DNA of 64,000 nucleotides from Chishuiella changwenlii (GTDB lineage Bacteria > Bacteroidota > Bacteroidia > Flavobacteriales > Weeksellaceae): contig NZ_FRBH01000007.1 in the NCBI RefSeq assembly GCF_900142565.1, forward strand, positions 124,001-188,000, written 5' to 3'. A program made the position numbers and the translations under genes. The notes beneath the pieces were generated by a model. That model was not told the origin of the DNA and did not search any database. It saw nothing but the letters and a program-made list of their open reading frames with translations. Below, in pieces: positions 43,245-52,998 of this stretch (its first letter is position 1; every line of letters begins with the position of its first letter).

Positions 43245-44117
43245 ATGATAAAACGTATTTCGCGAAAGAATTTAGATTTAGAAAAATATTCAACTTGTCT
43301 TGCTAGTGCTATCAATTATCGTATTTATGCCGAATATTGGTATTTAGATACATTAGTTGGTGAAAATTGGGCATGTTATGTTTGGAATGATTATGAGGCA
43401 ATAATGCCTATCTGTTATGCAAAAAAGTTAGGAATTAAATATATTATTCAACCAATTTATTGTCAGCAACTAGGTGTTTTTCATGCCGAAAATTTTTCAA
43501 AAGAAGTATTTCATCAATTCGAAAAAAAACTTCATCGAAACTTAGTAAGAAGTTATCATTTTAATGAAGAAAATACGGTTATGTTTTCTCCGAAAGGAAA
43601 GCATAGAGTAAATCAGGTTTTGGATATTAGTAAAAGTTATGATGAAACTTTTACAAGCTATTCTAGGAATAGGAGAAATGAAGTTAGAAAAGCTAAGAAA
43701 TCTAATTATAAAGTAGTAAAAGTTGATAAACTAGATAATTTCTTTAGAATAAATGCGGATTATGATTATCTAAAAAAAGATCAGTTAGAGCATAAGCTAA
43801 CTCAATCTATTATAAACTTAGTTGGTTTAAATATCATTAATGTTTTTGAAATCTATACAGAAGATGAGGTTCTTTTAGGTTGTCAGCTAGAAATGATTTC
43901 AAATAACAGAATTTATAATTTTGCATTTGCTAGAAATCAATCCGAAAAAAATCAACAATGTTCGGCATTTATTATTGATTTTTTAATTGAAAAATCTTCT
44001 GACAAAAATTTATTATTCGATTTCGAAGGGTCAATGGTTACTTCGATTAATCAGTTTTTTAAAGGATTTGGGACTGAAGAAAAAAATTATACAAATTATT
44101 CTAATTTCTCTTTCTGA
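43245..44117 (+). CDS. FemAB/GNAT-like acyltransferase
   Basis: A 290-aa protein of the FemAB/BioF2-like GNAT branch: RRNEVRKAKKSNYKVVKV in the middle and a C-terminal acetyltransferase-type half with LLFDFEGSMVTSINQFFKGFG, which is typical of this group. Relatives add amino acids or acyl groups to cell-wall or exopolysaccharide precursors. It stands at the right edge of the polysaccharide locus and overlaps the converging methyltransferase by 22 nt. Confidence 0.72.
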   Translation: MIKRISRKNLDLEKYSTCLASAINYRIYAEYWYLDTLVGENWACYVWNDYEAIMPICYAKKLGIKYIIQPIYCQQLGVFHAENFSKEVFHQFEKKLHRNLVRSYHFNEENTVMFSPKGKHRVNQVLDISKSYDETFTSYSRNRRNEVRKAKKSNYKVVKVDKLDNFFRINADYDYLKKDQLEHKLTQSIINLVGLNIINVFEIYTEDEVLLGCQLEMISNNRIYNFAFARNQSEKNQQCSAFIIDFLIEKSSDKNLLFDFEGSMVTSINQFFKGFGTEEKNYTNYSNFSF

Positions 44118-44878
44118 GATACAAAAATTAATTCTCTATAACCATCGCCAACCGATAATTTTTTAGCATAATCTTTAGGAATGTATTGTCTGTAATCAAT
44201 TTTTGAGATATTAAAACGTTCTCTTTTTAACCTCTCTTCAAAATCTTGCCCATGAAGCCTTAACAAATCTTTCTCGCCATAATTTAATAATCGCTCATGT
44301 TCATCAATTAAATTTTTATCTTCAAAAGTATTATTTAGAGGATGAATTGGTGTTAAAATAAATGCTTTTCCATTTGGTTTTAGAACACGATATAATTCAT
44401 CAATAGCCAACTTTTCATCTGGAATGTGTCCTAAAACGTGTGAACAAATAATGTAATCAAATTTATTGTCAGGATAATTAATGGCTGTAATATCAATTAT
44501 TTCGTCTGCAAAATTTTTATTGATATCACCATTTATATATTCAATTGTTTTGCTTTTTTTGAAAATATCTTTTAACGCATCTTCTGGCGCAATATGCAAC
44601 AAAGAGTTTGGTTTTGAAAATAGATCAGTTTCATTACGAAGAAACTCCAATAAAACTCTTGTTCGTTCTAGTGACCCACAATTTGGGCATTCTGCATTAT
44701 TTCTAGTTTCAATTCCATTTGATTTTTTTAAAAAACTTCTAAAATTTTGACCACAACAATTACAATAAAAATCATTTCCTTTTAGAAAGTATTTTGATAA
44801 TTTATTTAAACTCTTTCTATTATTAATTCTTATCTTTTCCGAAAATATTTTTTTGTAAATTCCTTTGGCAATGTTCAT
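44096..44878 (-). CDS. Class I methyltransferase with zinc-ribbon
   Basis: A 260-aa protein: a four-Cys zinc ribbon (FYCNCCGQNF ... AECPNCGS, about residues 37-70) followed by a SAM-dependent methyltransferase domain. LLHIAPED is the SAM-binding loop, the acidic turn is INGDINKN, and FDYIICSHVLGHIPDE with ELYRVLKPNGKAFILTPI are motifs IV-VI of Methyltransf_11. Its location suggests methylation of a sugar in the surface polysaccharide. Confidence 0.82.
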   Translation of the reverse strand: MNIAKGIYKKIFSEKIRINNRKSLNKLSKYFLKGNDFYCNCCGQNFRSFLKKSNGIETRNNAECPNCGSLERTRVLLEFLRNETDLFSKPNSLLHIAPEDALKDIFKKSKTIEYINGDINKNFADEIIDITAINYPDNKFDYIICSHVLGHIPDEKLAIDELYRVLKPNGKAFILTPIHPLNNTFEDKNLIDEHERLLNYGEKDLLRLHGQDFEERLKRERFNISKIDYRQYIPKDYAKKLSVGDGYRELIFVSQKEKLE

Positions 44879-44906
44879 GAGAAGAAAACGTTTAAACTAA
44901 AACTTT

Positions 44907-45782
44907 ATGATAATAAGTTCAATAAAAAAAAACATATTTCCTTTTTATCATACAATTTCTAATCAAAGATTACCTCATATTGATAATTTGTATCCTTTGA
45001 AATCCATTGATCAATTTCAGCGAGAATTAGATTATTTACAGAAAAATTATCAAACAATTTCGTTAAAAGAATTGATTCGACTTGAGCAAGAAAACCAATA
45101 TATTCCACAAAATAATTATTTTCATTTAAGCTTTGATGATGGATTAAAAGAATGTTTAACGATAATTTCGCCGATTTTAGAAGAACGAAACTTAGATGCT
45201 ACATTTTTTATTAATCCAAATTTTATAGGGAATAAAGCGATCTTTTACAGATATAAAGTTGCTTTAATTTTAGAGAAAATAACAGATAAGAGTCTTAAGA
45301 ATAAATTATTAAACTGTACTATCCATGATACAAAATGGATTGATTATTTAGTAAATGAAAATCAAATAAATTTATCGGATTTCGATATTTACTTAAATGA
45401 AAAGGATATTCAAGAATTAATAAATAAAGGATTTTCTATTGGAGCTCATTCTATGAATCATCCATATTATAGGGATATTTCTTTGGAGAATCAATTACAA
45501 GAAACAGAACAAAGTTTAGCTTTTTTACAAGAAACATTTAATTTAGATTATCGTGTTTTTTCTTTTCCATTTACAGATGATAATGTATCAAAAAACTTTT
45601 TTGATAGTATTGAGTTAGACCTATCATTTGGAACTGCTGGAATTAAAGATGATGAATTGTCAAATAACATTCAAAGATTGCCAATGGACAATTGTTTAAT
45701 GAATCCTATACTATTTATAAATAAAAACCGTTTTAAATACTATTTACAAAAAATTGTCAATAAGCATATAGTTGTGCATTAA
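44907..45782 (+). CDS. Polysaccharide deacetylase-family protein
   Basis: A 291-aa NodB-type (CE4) protein. FHLSFDDGLKE carries the catalytic/metal Asp pair, GAHSMNHPYY the metal His pair, and YRVFSFPFTD the later motif. There is no signal peptide, so it probably acts on a cytoplasmic lipid-linked glycan or is reached by another route. It is on the opposite strand inside the polysaccharide locus and overlaps the next converging gene by 4 nt. Confidence 0.85.
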   Translation: MIISSIKKNIFPFYHTISNQRLPHIDNLYPLKSIDQFQRELDYLQKNYQTISLKELIRLEQENQYIPQNNYFHLSFDDGLKECLTIISPILEERNLDATFFINPNFIGNKAIFYRYKVALILEKITDKSLKNKLLNCTIHDTKWIDYLVNENQINLSDFDIYLNEKDIQELINKGFSIGAHSMNHPYYRDISLENQLQETEQSLAFLQETFNLDYRVFSFPFTDDNVSKNFFDSIELDLSFGTAGIKDDELSNNIQRLPMDNCLMNPILFINKNRFKYYLQKIVNKHIVVH

Positions 45783-46582
45783 TTTACTTTCAGTTCAACA
45801 GAAAATGTTCTTCTGGGATTATCGTATAATTTTAATTGATTTGTTTCGAAATTCTTTGGAATATAAATAGCACACATAGTATTTTCTACATGATAAATAT
45901 TTTGATGTAATTCTTCTGGAGTTCCTTTTAAAATTGCATTCAAAATCTCGAAACGAATTCTTTCAGGAGAATAAGCATAGTCGTGCCAAATCACAATAGA
46001 ATTTTCATGAACTAAATGTGTGAAAATATTTTTAGTATCAGATACAACAAAATCAAAATGATGATTTCCATCGATAAAAATAACATCAAATTTCTTATTT
46101 AATTTAGCGAAATCAAATTTTGTAGAATCGCCTAGATGTTGTTTTATTTTTGAATTTTCTTTGATGAAGTAAGAATGTGCTTTAGCATAATCTTCTGAAA
46201 AATGATATTTTTCAAAATCATTTATATCTAAATCTAATGTATTCAGATCTTCAGCAACATCTACTAAATTTATAATGCTTTCTCCACGCCAAGTTCCTAT
46301 CTCAAAATATTTGCAACTAACAAAAGTTTTACAAGCATTTTTTATTAACAATAAATCTGTAATAAGAGATCCTCCATCTAAAAAAGCAACAGTTTCTAAT
46401 TTGCCATCAAATTCTGGAAAAAGTTGAGGTAAAGATATCTGTCTTAATCCTTTTTTATAATCTGAAGGAGTTTTATGTTCCCAATTTTCATTTCTATTAA
46501 GAATATCATTTAATAACCAAGGATTCTTTATTATTTTAAAAATTCCTTGACCTGTTTTTGTTATTTTATTTATGAAAGACAT
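45779..46582 (-). CDS. Class I SAM methyltransferase (Methyltransf_24-like)
   Basis: A 267-aa protein with a Rossmann methyltransferase fold: FEIGTWRGESIINL (SAM-binding motif I), LDLDINDFEK (motif II), and DVIFIDGNHHFDFVVSDTKN, the D-G-x-H pattern of the cephalosporin-hydroxylase and macrocin-O-methyltransferase-like family, followed by IVIWHDYAY. Probably methylates a sugar hydroxyl. It is the last gene of the minus-strand polysaccharide operon, 44 nt after the flippase. Confidence 0.84.
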   Translation of the reverse strand: MSFINKITKTGQGIFKIIKNPWLLNDILNRNENWEHKTPSDYKKGLRQISLPQLFPEFDGKLETVAFLDGGSLITDLLLIKNACKTFVSCKYFEIGTWRGESIINLVDVAEDLNTLDLDINDFEKYHFSEDYAKAHSYFIKENSKIKQHLGDSTKFDFAKLNKKFDVIFIDGNHHFDFVVSDTKNIFTHLVHENSIVIWHDYAYSPERIRFEILNAILKGTPEELHQNIYHVENTMCAIYIPKNFETNQLKLYDNPRRTFSVELKVN

Positions 46583-46626
46583 TTTTAAGTTATTTTTTAA
46601 TTATTAAATAAATTCCTCTTCTCAAT

Positions 46627-47874
46627 TTAAATCTTCATTAAGTAGCTGCGAAATATAAATGCAGAACAAATACCCATTGATATAAATGTTAGAGCAAGCG
46701 ATATTGCGAGCCCTATTATACCAAAAAAAGGAATTGTAATTAAACTTAATAAGACCATTAAAATGATAGAAATAATTGAAATGATTGTATTTTGTTTTAC
46801 GTAACCTATTGCAGATAGTAAATTACCATATAAATTTCTTAAGCACATATTACAACACACAGAAAACAATATAATGAAGAAAATCCAGCCATTTTCTTGG
46901 TATTCATTTCCGAAAACAAATTGTAAAATCCAATCTTTTATAAAATAGCCTATGATCAGAATGATTATAGTTAGAGGAATGAATATTTTATAATAGTTAT
47001 GAATATAAAATTTTAAATAGGATTTATTACTAGAGTTTGAAATTATTTTTGGTAAATCTGTCTGTATAAAAATAAGAGGAATAAACATTAAATTCATAGG
47101 TAAAATAATGGCAACTTTATAATTTGCAACTGCTTCTTCATTTAAAAAATATCCTATTAAAAAAACATCAATCATGAAAAGAGTTTCTGAAAAAAGATAA
47201 GTGAATGATGAATTAAGACAGTAATTCCAAAACTCTTTTATCTCAAAGTCTAATGATGGTAAAGACATCGGTAAGTAAATTTCTTTTTTATAAAAGAAGA
47301 GAGCTAACCAAGGAGTAATTGCTAAACTGATTAGATACCCCATTGTTCCAGTATAATAGGTAAGAAAAATACTAATTAAAACACCAAAACAATTTATAAA
47401 AATTGAAATGATAGAAAATTTATTATTTTGATATTGTATTCTATAGTAGGATAAAATGAAACTGTAGAAATATACTCCTAACATTCTTATCAAGAAAAAG
47501 ACAATAATAACCCATATGTTTTCATATTTCAATTCATAAAATATTGAACAGAAAACAAATAATAGCATAAGAAGCAAGTGTCTTTTTAATCCTTCTTTAA
47601 AAATAAAATTTGCAAGAATGGTCTTGTCTTTTGCTTCTTTTTCTAATGAACCATAACGTAATAATCCTTGAATTGTACCAAATCCATTCATTGTAATTAA
47701 AACTCCGAAAAGTGAAGCAATTAATGTAATAGTACCATAATCTTTTTCTGAAATCATTCTTACAACAAAAATTACATTAATTAGCCCAACAAGCTTTTCA
47801 ATTAGCATTGAAGAGAATACCATTAATCCTTTGTTTTTAAAAAAATCTTTTAGAAAAAGAGTAAAATTATTCAT
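46627..47874 (-). CDS. Polysaccharide flippase (Wzx-like), second copy
   Basis: A 415-aa MATE/MOP-superfamily membrane protein with about 12 helices and few charged residues within them; SMLIEKLVGLINVIFVVRMI at the N-terminus is typical of O-antigen or capsule flippases. It moves undecaprenyl-linked glycan across the inner membrane. It overlaps the upstream asparagine-synthetase-like gene by 8 nt. A second flippase lies 3 kb away in the same operon. Confidence 0.85.
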   Translation of the reverse strand: MNNFTLFLKDFFKNKGLMVFSSMLIEKLVGLINVIFVVRMISEKDYGTITLIASLFGVLITMNGFGTIQGLLRYGSLEKEAKDKTILANFIFKEGLKRHLLLMLLFVFCSIFYELKYENIWVIIVFFLIRMLGVYFYSFILSYYRIQYQNNKFSIISIFINCFGVLISIFLTYYTGTMGYLISLAITPWLALFFYKKEIYLPMSLPSLDFEIKEFWNYCLNSSFTYLFSETLFMIDVFLIGYFLNEEAVANYKVAIILPMNLMFIPLIFIQTDLPKIISNSSNKSYLKFYIHNYYKIFIPLTIIILIIGYFIKDWILQFVFGNEYQENGWIFFIILFSVCCNMCLRNLYGNLLSAIGYVKQNTIISIISIILMVLLSLITIPFFGIIGLAISLALTFISMGICSAFIFRSYLMKI

Positions 47875-49480
47875 TAATATAAATCTGTTTTAGAGTTGAA
47901 AGAACAGTTAATACAGCAGATTTTTCATTAAAATTCCCTTGTTTGAATTGAAGAATAAGATTATTCTTTAATTCAAAAGATTCTACTAAATTAATATTCT
48001 CATCAAAATATATTTGCAATTCAGCTTTTAACTCTAAATTCTTTTGGTAATAATATTCATAAGCAGTCATGTCACTTTTTTCAAAATTTTTCAAAATTTT
48101 CTTCATGAAAATATTATAACCTCTTTTTACAAATTTATCTCCAATGATTGTATTAGAATTATTAGTAGGTTTTAAAAGGGTTCTTTCCCATATGTAATTT
48201 GTAGCTTTTTTATGTTTCTCATTAATCCATTCAATATATAATTGTTGATTAAATTTCCATTCTTCTGGTAAGCTCTGAGTAAATTTTAAAAAATCAGAAT
48301 GCATAAATGGAGATGTTTGATAACTAAATTTTTCTGCAAGATATGACCCCATTACAGCACGATTGTAACCAACATTTCGTGTTAAGAATAATTCTTCAGA
48401 ATCGTATGAAGCTATAATTTTATTAAAAAAATCTTCTGTAAATTTAAATAAACGTTCATTGGTAACAATTTTTCTCTTTGTTACAGGATGTTTAATAGGA
48501 TGTATATTAAACATTCCTAAAATTCCATCTCCTAGTTGACCGCTATGAACTAAACCAAATTTGTTTTTATCTATGTGTTTGTATGCGAAATTTACATGAA
48601 TACCACCATAATAATTAATTAAACCATTTGAGATTTTAGTGATTTCATCAACTTTTGTAATGTATTCGCCTCCATTTAATTTAACGAAATGAAATGGTAG
48701 TTGATAGTCTTTTGCAATTCTTTTTGCAATTCTTTCATCAAAATAATCCTTCTGAGAAAAACAAAAAACTTCATCTATATTATATTGATTTTCTAATGCT
48801 GCTAAAACGGTCATTCTAGAATCTAAACCTCCACTTAGTAATGCAAATGAATCTTTATTAATCTCTTTATCTTTTTCAAATTCTAATTTTACAGCATGAT
48901 TAAAAAAGTCATCAATTTGTTCGATTGCTTCTTTTTTTGTTCCTTTAAATTGATCAAAATTTGTTTGATAAGATTTTAAATAATAGTTCGTATTTAGGAC
49001 ATCAATATCTATGTATTCAGCATTACATAGTTTTTTTACTTCTTTAATTGATGTATTATTTTCTAATGTATTTCCGAAAACCAAAATACTATACATAGAA
49101 TCTTCATCAATAGAAAATGGAGTAGAGTTTTCTTGTAATGTTCTTGAAAGCCTAAATAAATCCGTATCTACATAAATTGTAGAATTTATTTTTGTGTAAA
49201 ATAATTTTCTTGTTGCTGTAAAGTTAGTAAAACAATAAATTTTACTTTTAATTTTATCAACTATAAAACCTACAAACTCTCCTTCTAAATTTTTAAAAAA
49301 ACTAGTTCCTTCCTCTTTATACTTTGAAAAAATTTGAGAGGATTTTAGATTTAATAAAACTCCCTCTATTACAATTAATACATCGTCGGAGTCATAACTA
49401 AAATTGTCAAAATGATCTTCTTTTAGATATAAATTATAATTTAATTGTCCGTTTAAAATATTTAAATTAAATCCTTTCAT
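47867..49480 (-). CDS. Asparagine-synthetase-like protein in polysaccharide locus
   Basis: A 537-aa protein with the architecture of AsnB: an N-terminal Ntn/GATase-II-like domain (about 1-190) and a PP-loop domain with SGGLDSRMTV at 216-225. The Cys nucleophile that must follow the start Met in a glutamine-hydrolysing AsnB is absent (MKGFNLN), so it cannot use glutamine directly and probably forms an amide, ester or beta-lactam-like bond, or adenylates without ammonia. It is coupled to the glycosyltransferase (4-nt overlap) and the flippase (8-nt overlap). Confidence 0.82.
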   Translation of the reverse strand: MKGFNLNILNGQLNYNLYLKEDHFDNFSYDSDDVLIVIEGVLLNLKSSQIFSKYKEEGTSFFKNLEGEFVGFIVDKIKSKIYCFTNFTATRKLFYTKINSTIYVDTDLFRLSRTLQENSTPFSIDEDSMYSILVFGNTLENNTSIKEVKKLCNAEYIDIDVLNTNYYLKSYQTNFDQFKGTKKEAIEQIDDFFNHAVKLEFEKDKEINKDSFALLSGGLDSRMTVLAALENQYNIDEVFCFSQKDYFDERIAKRIAKDYQLPFHFVKLNGGEYITKVDEITKISNGLINYYGGIHVNFAYKHIDKNKFGLVHSGQLGDGILGMFNIHPIKHPVTKRKIVTNERLFKFTEDFFNKIIASYDSEELFLTRNVGYNRAVMGSYLAEKFSYQTSPFMHSDFLKFTQSLPEEWKFNQQLYIEWINEKHKKATNYIWERTLLKPTNNSNTIIGDKFVKRGYNIFMKKILKNFEKSDMTAYEYYYQKNLELKAELQIYFDENINLVESFELKNNLILQFKQGNFNEKSAVLTVLSTLKQIYINE

Positions 49481-50613
49481 CTTAAAACGTTGTTGTAGAC
49501 ATCATCAATTTTTTTTGAAATAACTTCAGTCGAGAAATTCTTCTTTGCATAAGAATTCATTTCTTTTGAACTTGAAAACTGAGTATTATTAATGACTTTT
49601 TTCATTGCTAAATAAAGTTGTTCTTCATTATTTTTAGAAATAATAAAACCAAAATTTTCTGGGAAAAATTCTGAAATACCTCCAACATCAGTTGCAATAA
49701 CAGGAATTCCAGAAGCGAATGCCTCTATTTGTACGCAAGGTTGATTTTCGTAATTGCTAAATAACACAAAACAATCTGCTTGTTTCATCTTTTCATTTAC
49801 TTCTTCATGCTTTAATCTTCCAAAAGATTGAATATAGTTAGATAAATTATTCTGAGAAATAAAATTATCAATTAATGATAAATCTCCATTTCCTCCAATT
49901 TTAAATTTAAAATTATATCCTTCATCTACTAAACGTTTTGCAACATTTAGCATTCCGATAATATTTTTATGTTCATTACCTAAATGAGAAAGATGTAAAA
50001 ATGTTTTCTCACTTGACATATGTTGATCTTTCACAGAAAATAAATCAACATCTACTACATTTGGAATTATGTTTACTTTTTTTATTTTGTAAACTAGACT
50101 CATTTTATCACTTAAGTCTTTTGAAACGGTTGTCAAAAAAACTACTTGTTCTAAAATTCGTTTAATTAATATTTTCTTATAAAAAGCTAATTCAATAAAT
50201 CTTTCAGGAGAAAAAATGGTCCAATGCTCTGTAAGAACAATAGGTTTTCTATATTTTTTTTTCAAGTATACAGCAACAATACCAGCAGGATAAGTAACGT
50301 TAAGATGAATTAAATCAAAATTTTTAACCAATTTTACGCCTTTTAAATATGCAATTATTTGTTTTACTAAATTAAATGGACGAAAAATAGAAGGTTTAAA
50401 ATAAATAATAATTTCTCTAACATTATGGTTGTTTTTGTCTGAGATCTCAAAATTATTTTTTAAAGTAATGTCTTTTATTGCATGAATTAAAGTAACATTA
50501 TTTTTTGTGGAAATTGCACGTAAATATCTTTGAATAAAATCTCCATTATCCAAAAAAACTCTACTAGGATACCAAGAAGCTAATGCTAGAATATGTTTCT
50601 TATTATTTTCCAA
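49477..50613 (-). CDS. GT4-family glycosyltransferase
   Basis: A 378-aa GT-B fold glycosyltransferase, family 4. The N-domain contains DLIHLNVTYPAGIVAVY and the C-domain the retaining-GT signature QIEAFASGIPVIATDVGGISEFF with the E-x7-E sugar-nucleotide site. It adds a sugar to a lipid-linked oligosaccharide. Its start overlaps the flippase gene by 11 nt and its end the AsnB-like gene by 4 nt. Confidence 0.92.
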   Translation of the reverse strand: MENNKKHILALASWYPSRVFLDNGDFIQRYLRAISTKNNVTLIHAIKDITLKNNFEISDKNNHNVREIIIYFKPSIFRPFNLVKQIIAYLKGVKLVKNFDLIHLNVTYPAGIVAVYLKKKYRKPIVLTEHWTIFSPERFIELAFYKKILIKRILEQVVFLTTVSKDLSDKMSLVYKIKKVNIIPNVVDVDLFSVKDQHMSSEKTFLHLSHLGNEHKNIIGMLNVAKRLVDEGYNFKFKIGGNGDLSLIDNFISQNNLSNYIQSFGRLKHEEVNEKMKQADCFVLFSNYENQPCVQIEAFASGIPVIATDVGGISEFFPENFGFIISKNNEEQLYLAMKKVINNTQFSSSKEMNSYAKKNFSTEVISKKIDDVYNNVLR

Positions 50614-51862
50614 TATTTTTATAACGTTTCAATTCCTTCATTACAAAATATAATTGAATTAAATATCCAATTCCAGCAAAGAAAGAATAAAGAGATAACG
50701 TTAAAAGAATATTTTTATTTAGTCCTCCAATAATACAAGTTATAAAAGTGATTAATACCAAGTAAATATTGAAGTAGAAAGCATAATGGTTTTTTTTAAT
50801 TACAACAACAATTTGTTGAATAGGATTAAGAGCTGCTCTACATAAAATCCAAAAAGAAAGAATCCAAGTCATCACATGTAAACCTTTCCACTCCGGTCCA
50901 AGAATCCATTCTAATATAAAAATTCCAATAAAGTTCATTAATAACAAGAATACGGCAATTGCCGCAACATTATACAAAATTACTTTTTTAGATAAATCAT
51001 ATAATTGATGTGCTCGATGAGTAATCATTCCAGCAGATTTTTGAAAGAAAACTTTTGACATCGAATTAGATAATAAAACCAATGGAACAACTAAAACCTT
51101 TGCGGCATTTCCATAAAATCCAGCATCTTCTTTCAGAAAATAAAATGCAATTAAAATTGTCATTAAATTATTCGCAATTGCATTTAACGATTCAGAAGGT
51201 AACGTATACTGAATGATTTCTTTATTTTGGAGAATTGTCTCTTTAGCCAAACCAAAATTTACAGAAGTAAATCTTCCTTTTGTAATCATAAAATAATAGA
51301 CACAAGACAAAACAGTTCCGAAAATAGTTCCATAAATAAGACCAGTCTCTTTATAGTCTAATAAATAAAAAACATACTGAAATCCAATAGAAAAAATTGC
51401 ATTGATAATTATGCCATTCGAAATACTTTTAAATAATTTATATTTAGTAAACAAAGAGGTTTGTACGTTATTCCAAGCTGTAAATAGGCCTGCAACACAA
51501 CTTAAAAAAACAATAAATAAAGATGTTTTTAAAGAAAAAATTTCTTCGAGAGTTACATATCCCAAAAAGAATAAAAAAGTAACAATTGTGCTTAAAATTA
51601 ATAAAGTGGAAAATAAATTTCGAATAGCTTTTGAAGATTTAGAAATTACAAAAATATTCTCTAATCGGAAAGTTGTTAATATAGAAAGTATAGCAACAAA
51701 ACTTAAAAAAGTATTATAAGTACCGGAAGCTTCTGGGCCATAAAATCTTGCCAAAACTAATCCTCCAGAAACCATAATTACTTGCGCAATTGTATTTCCT
51801 GCTAACAATGATAAAACACCTTTGGCATTTTTTGTTTTAAATTTTTCTAGCTTCCCTTTCAA
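50603..51862 (-). CDS. Oligosaccharide flippase (Wzx-like), first copy
   Basis: A 419-aa polytopic membrane protein of the MOP superfamily: GVLSLLAGNTIAQVIMVSGGLVLARFYGPEASG at the start is the typical Wzx N-terminus. It heads the minus-strand polysaccharide operon and is divergent from yjjG. As a second flippase in one operon, it may handle a different linked unit from the one at 46627, or the locus may be a mosaic of two. Confidence 0.88.
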   Translation of the reverse strand: MKGKLEKFKTKNAKGVLSLLAGNTIAQVIMVSGGLVLARFYGPEASGTYNTFLSFVAILSILTTFRLENIFVISKSSKAIRNLFSTLLILSTIVTFLFFLGYVTLEEIFSLKTSLFIVFLSCVAGLFTAWNNVQTSLFTKYKLFKSISNGIIINAIFSIGFQYVFYLLDYKETGLIYGTIFGTVLSCVYYFMITKGRFTSVNFGLAKETILQNKEIIQYTLPSESLNAIANNLMTILIAFYFLKEDAGFYGNAAKVLVVPLVLLSNSMSKVFFQKSAGMITHRAHQLYDLSKKVILYNVAAIAVFLLLMNFIGIFILEWILGPEWKGLHVMTWILSFWILCRAALNPIQQIVVVIKKNHYAFYFNIYLVLITFITCIIGGLNKNILLTLSLYSFFAGIGYLIQLYFVMKELKRYKNIGK

Positions 51863-51901
51863 TTGAATTTTTTAATGCCTAGCAAATTTACACAAAATCC
51901 T

Positions 51902-51909
51902 TAGCTTTG
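51902..51909 (+). promoter_or_regulatory. Promoter -7 element of yjjG
   Basis: TAGCTTTG fits TAnnTTTG and ends 5 nt before the ATG at 51915, implying a very short or absent leader. Confidence 0.45.
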
Positions 51910-51914
51910 CATTT

Positions 51915-52610
51915 ATGAACACAATAAAACACGTTTTTTTCGACCTAGATAATACGCTTTGGGATTTCAGAAAAAATGCAAAATTTGCTTTAGCAGAACT
52001 CTATATAAAATATGACGTAGAAACTAAACATGGATTTTCTTTCGATGAATTTCATCCATATTATCACCAAAGTAATGAGGGATTATGGGCTCAAATTAGA
52101 GATAAAGAAATAACGAAAGAAGAATTACGTGCAAGACGTTTTAAACAAGCTTTTGATAATTTAGGAATTGATGATGATGAATTAGCTGCTATTTTCGAGG
52201 AAGAATACATGGAAACTATTACAAATTATAATGAAGTTGTAGACGGAGCTATGGAGTTGTTAGATTATTTAAAACCAAAATACTCTTTACATATTATTAC
52301 AAATGGTTTTATAGAAGTTTCTAAAAGAAAAATTGAATCTTCTATTTTAAATGGTTATTTTCAAACAGTTACTTATGCAGATGAGTTAAAAATACTAAAA
52401 CCAGATCCAAGAATTTTTTCACATGCTATAGAAAAATCTGAAGCTAAAAAAGAAGAATCGATTTACATTGGTGACGATTGGATTGCAGATGTAGTAGGGT
52501 CAAAAAAATTCGGAATGTCTTCTATTTTCTTTGATCGATTAAATGATAATTTTTCTATGGATGATGTTCCTACAATTACACATTTGGATGAAGTAAAGAA
52601 TTACTTATAG
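51915..52610 (+). CDS. yjjG: YjjG-type pyrimidine nucleotidase, HAD superfamily
   Basis: A 231-aa HAD phosphatase. Motif I FFDLDNTLWD holds the nucleophile Asp10 and Asp12, motif II ITNGF, motif III KILKPDPRIF and motif IV IGDDWIADVVG. This spacing and the NTLWDF motif match YjjG, a house-cleaning 5'-nucleotidase that removes non-canonical pyrimidine nucleotides. It stands alone, followed by a terminator. Confidence 0.92.
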   Translation: MNTIKHVFFDLDNTLWDFRKNAKFALAELYIKYDVETKHGFSFDEFHPYYHQSNEGLWAQIRDKEITKEELRARRFKQAFDNLGIDDDELAAIFEEEYMETITNYNEVVDGAMELLDYLKPKYSLHIITNGFIEVSKRKIESSILNGYFQTVTYADELKILKPDPRIFSHAIEKSEAKKEESIYIGDDWIADVVGSKKFGMSSIFFDRLNDNFSMDDVPTITHLDEVKNYL

Positions 52611-52632
52611 AATAATTTTTAAACAATATGAT

Positions 52633-52676
52633 GAAAGCCGACAAAAATTTTATGATATTTTTGTCGGCTTCTTTAA
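52633..52676 (+). terminator. Terminator of yjjG
   Basis: Stem GAAAGCCGACAAAAAT / ATTTTTGTCGGCTTC with an AT-rich loop and a short T run. Confidence 0.88.
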
Positions 52677-52998
52677 TTTTAAGTTAAAGAATTGAAAAAT
52701 TATTATCATTTATTTTGTCAATTTTAGTAGTGTAAAACACTTAATAAATACTTGCGTTTTGATGTTAAGTTTTATTGTGATTATATATTTTTTAATAGAA
52801 TAATATATAATGATTTTATTATTTAATTTTTTGGAAGCTATATTCTTTTTTAATTAAAAACAATCGATTGAATTATTTTAATTGGTAAAAAAAAATAAAT
52901 ATTAAATATTTTAATAATGCATTAATTATTAAGCTCTTAACTTTTTTAAATAGAACATATTACGGAGTTTTGTAAACTAACCTATTTATAAAAAGACT
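52677..52998 (+). other. SusC-1 upstream region
   Basis: About 320 very AT-rich bases. AAACACTTAATAAAT at 52735-52749 recurs before the second susC near 57835. GAGTTTTG at 52965-52972 is a one-mismatch -7 box also found before the second susC (57893-57900). No gene, sigma/anti-sigma pair or hybrid two-component regulator lies in or next to this region. Confidence 0.55.
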
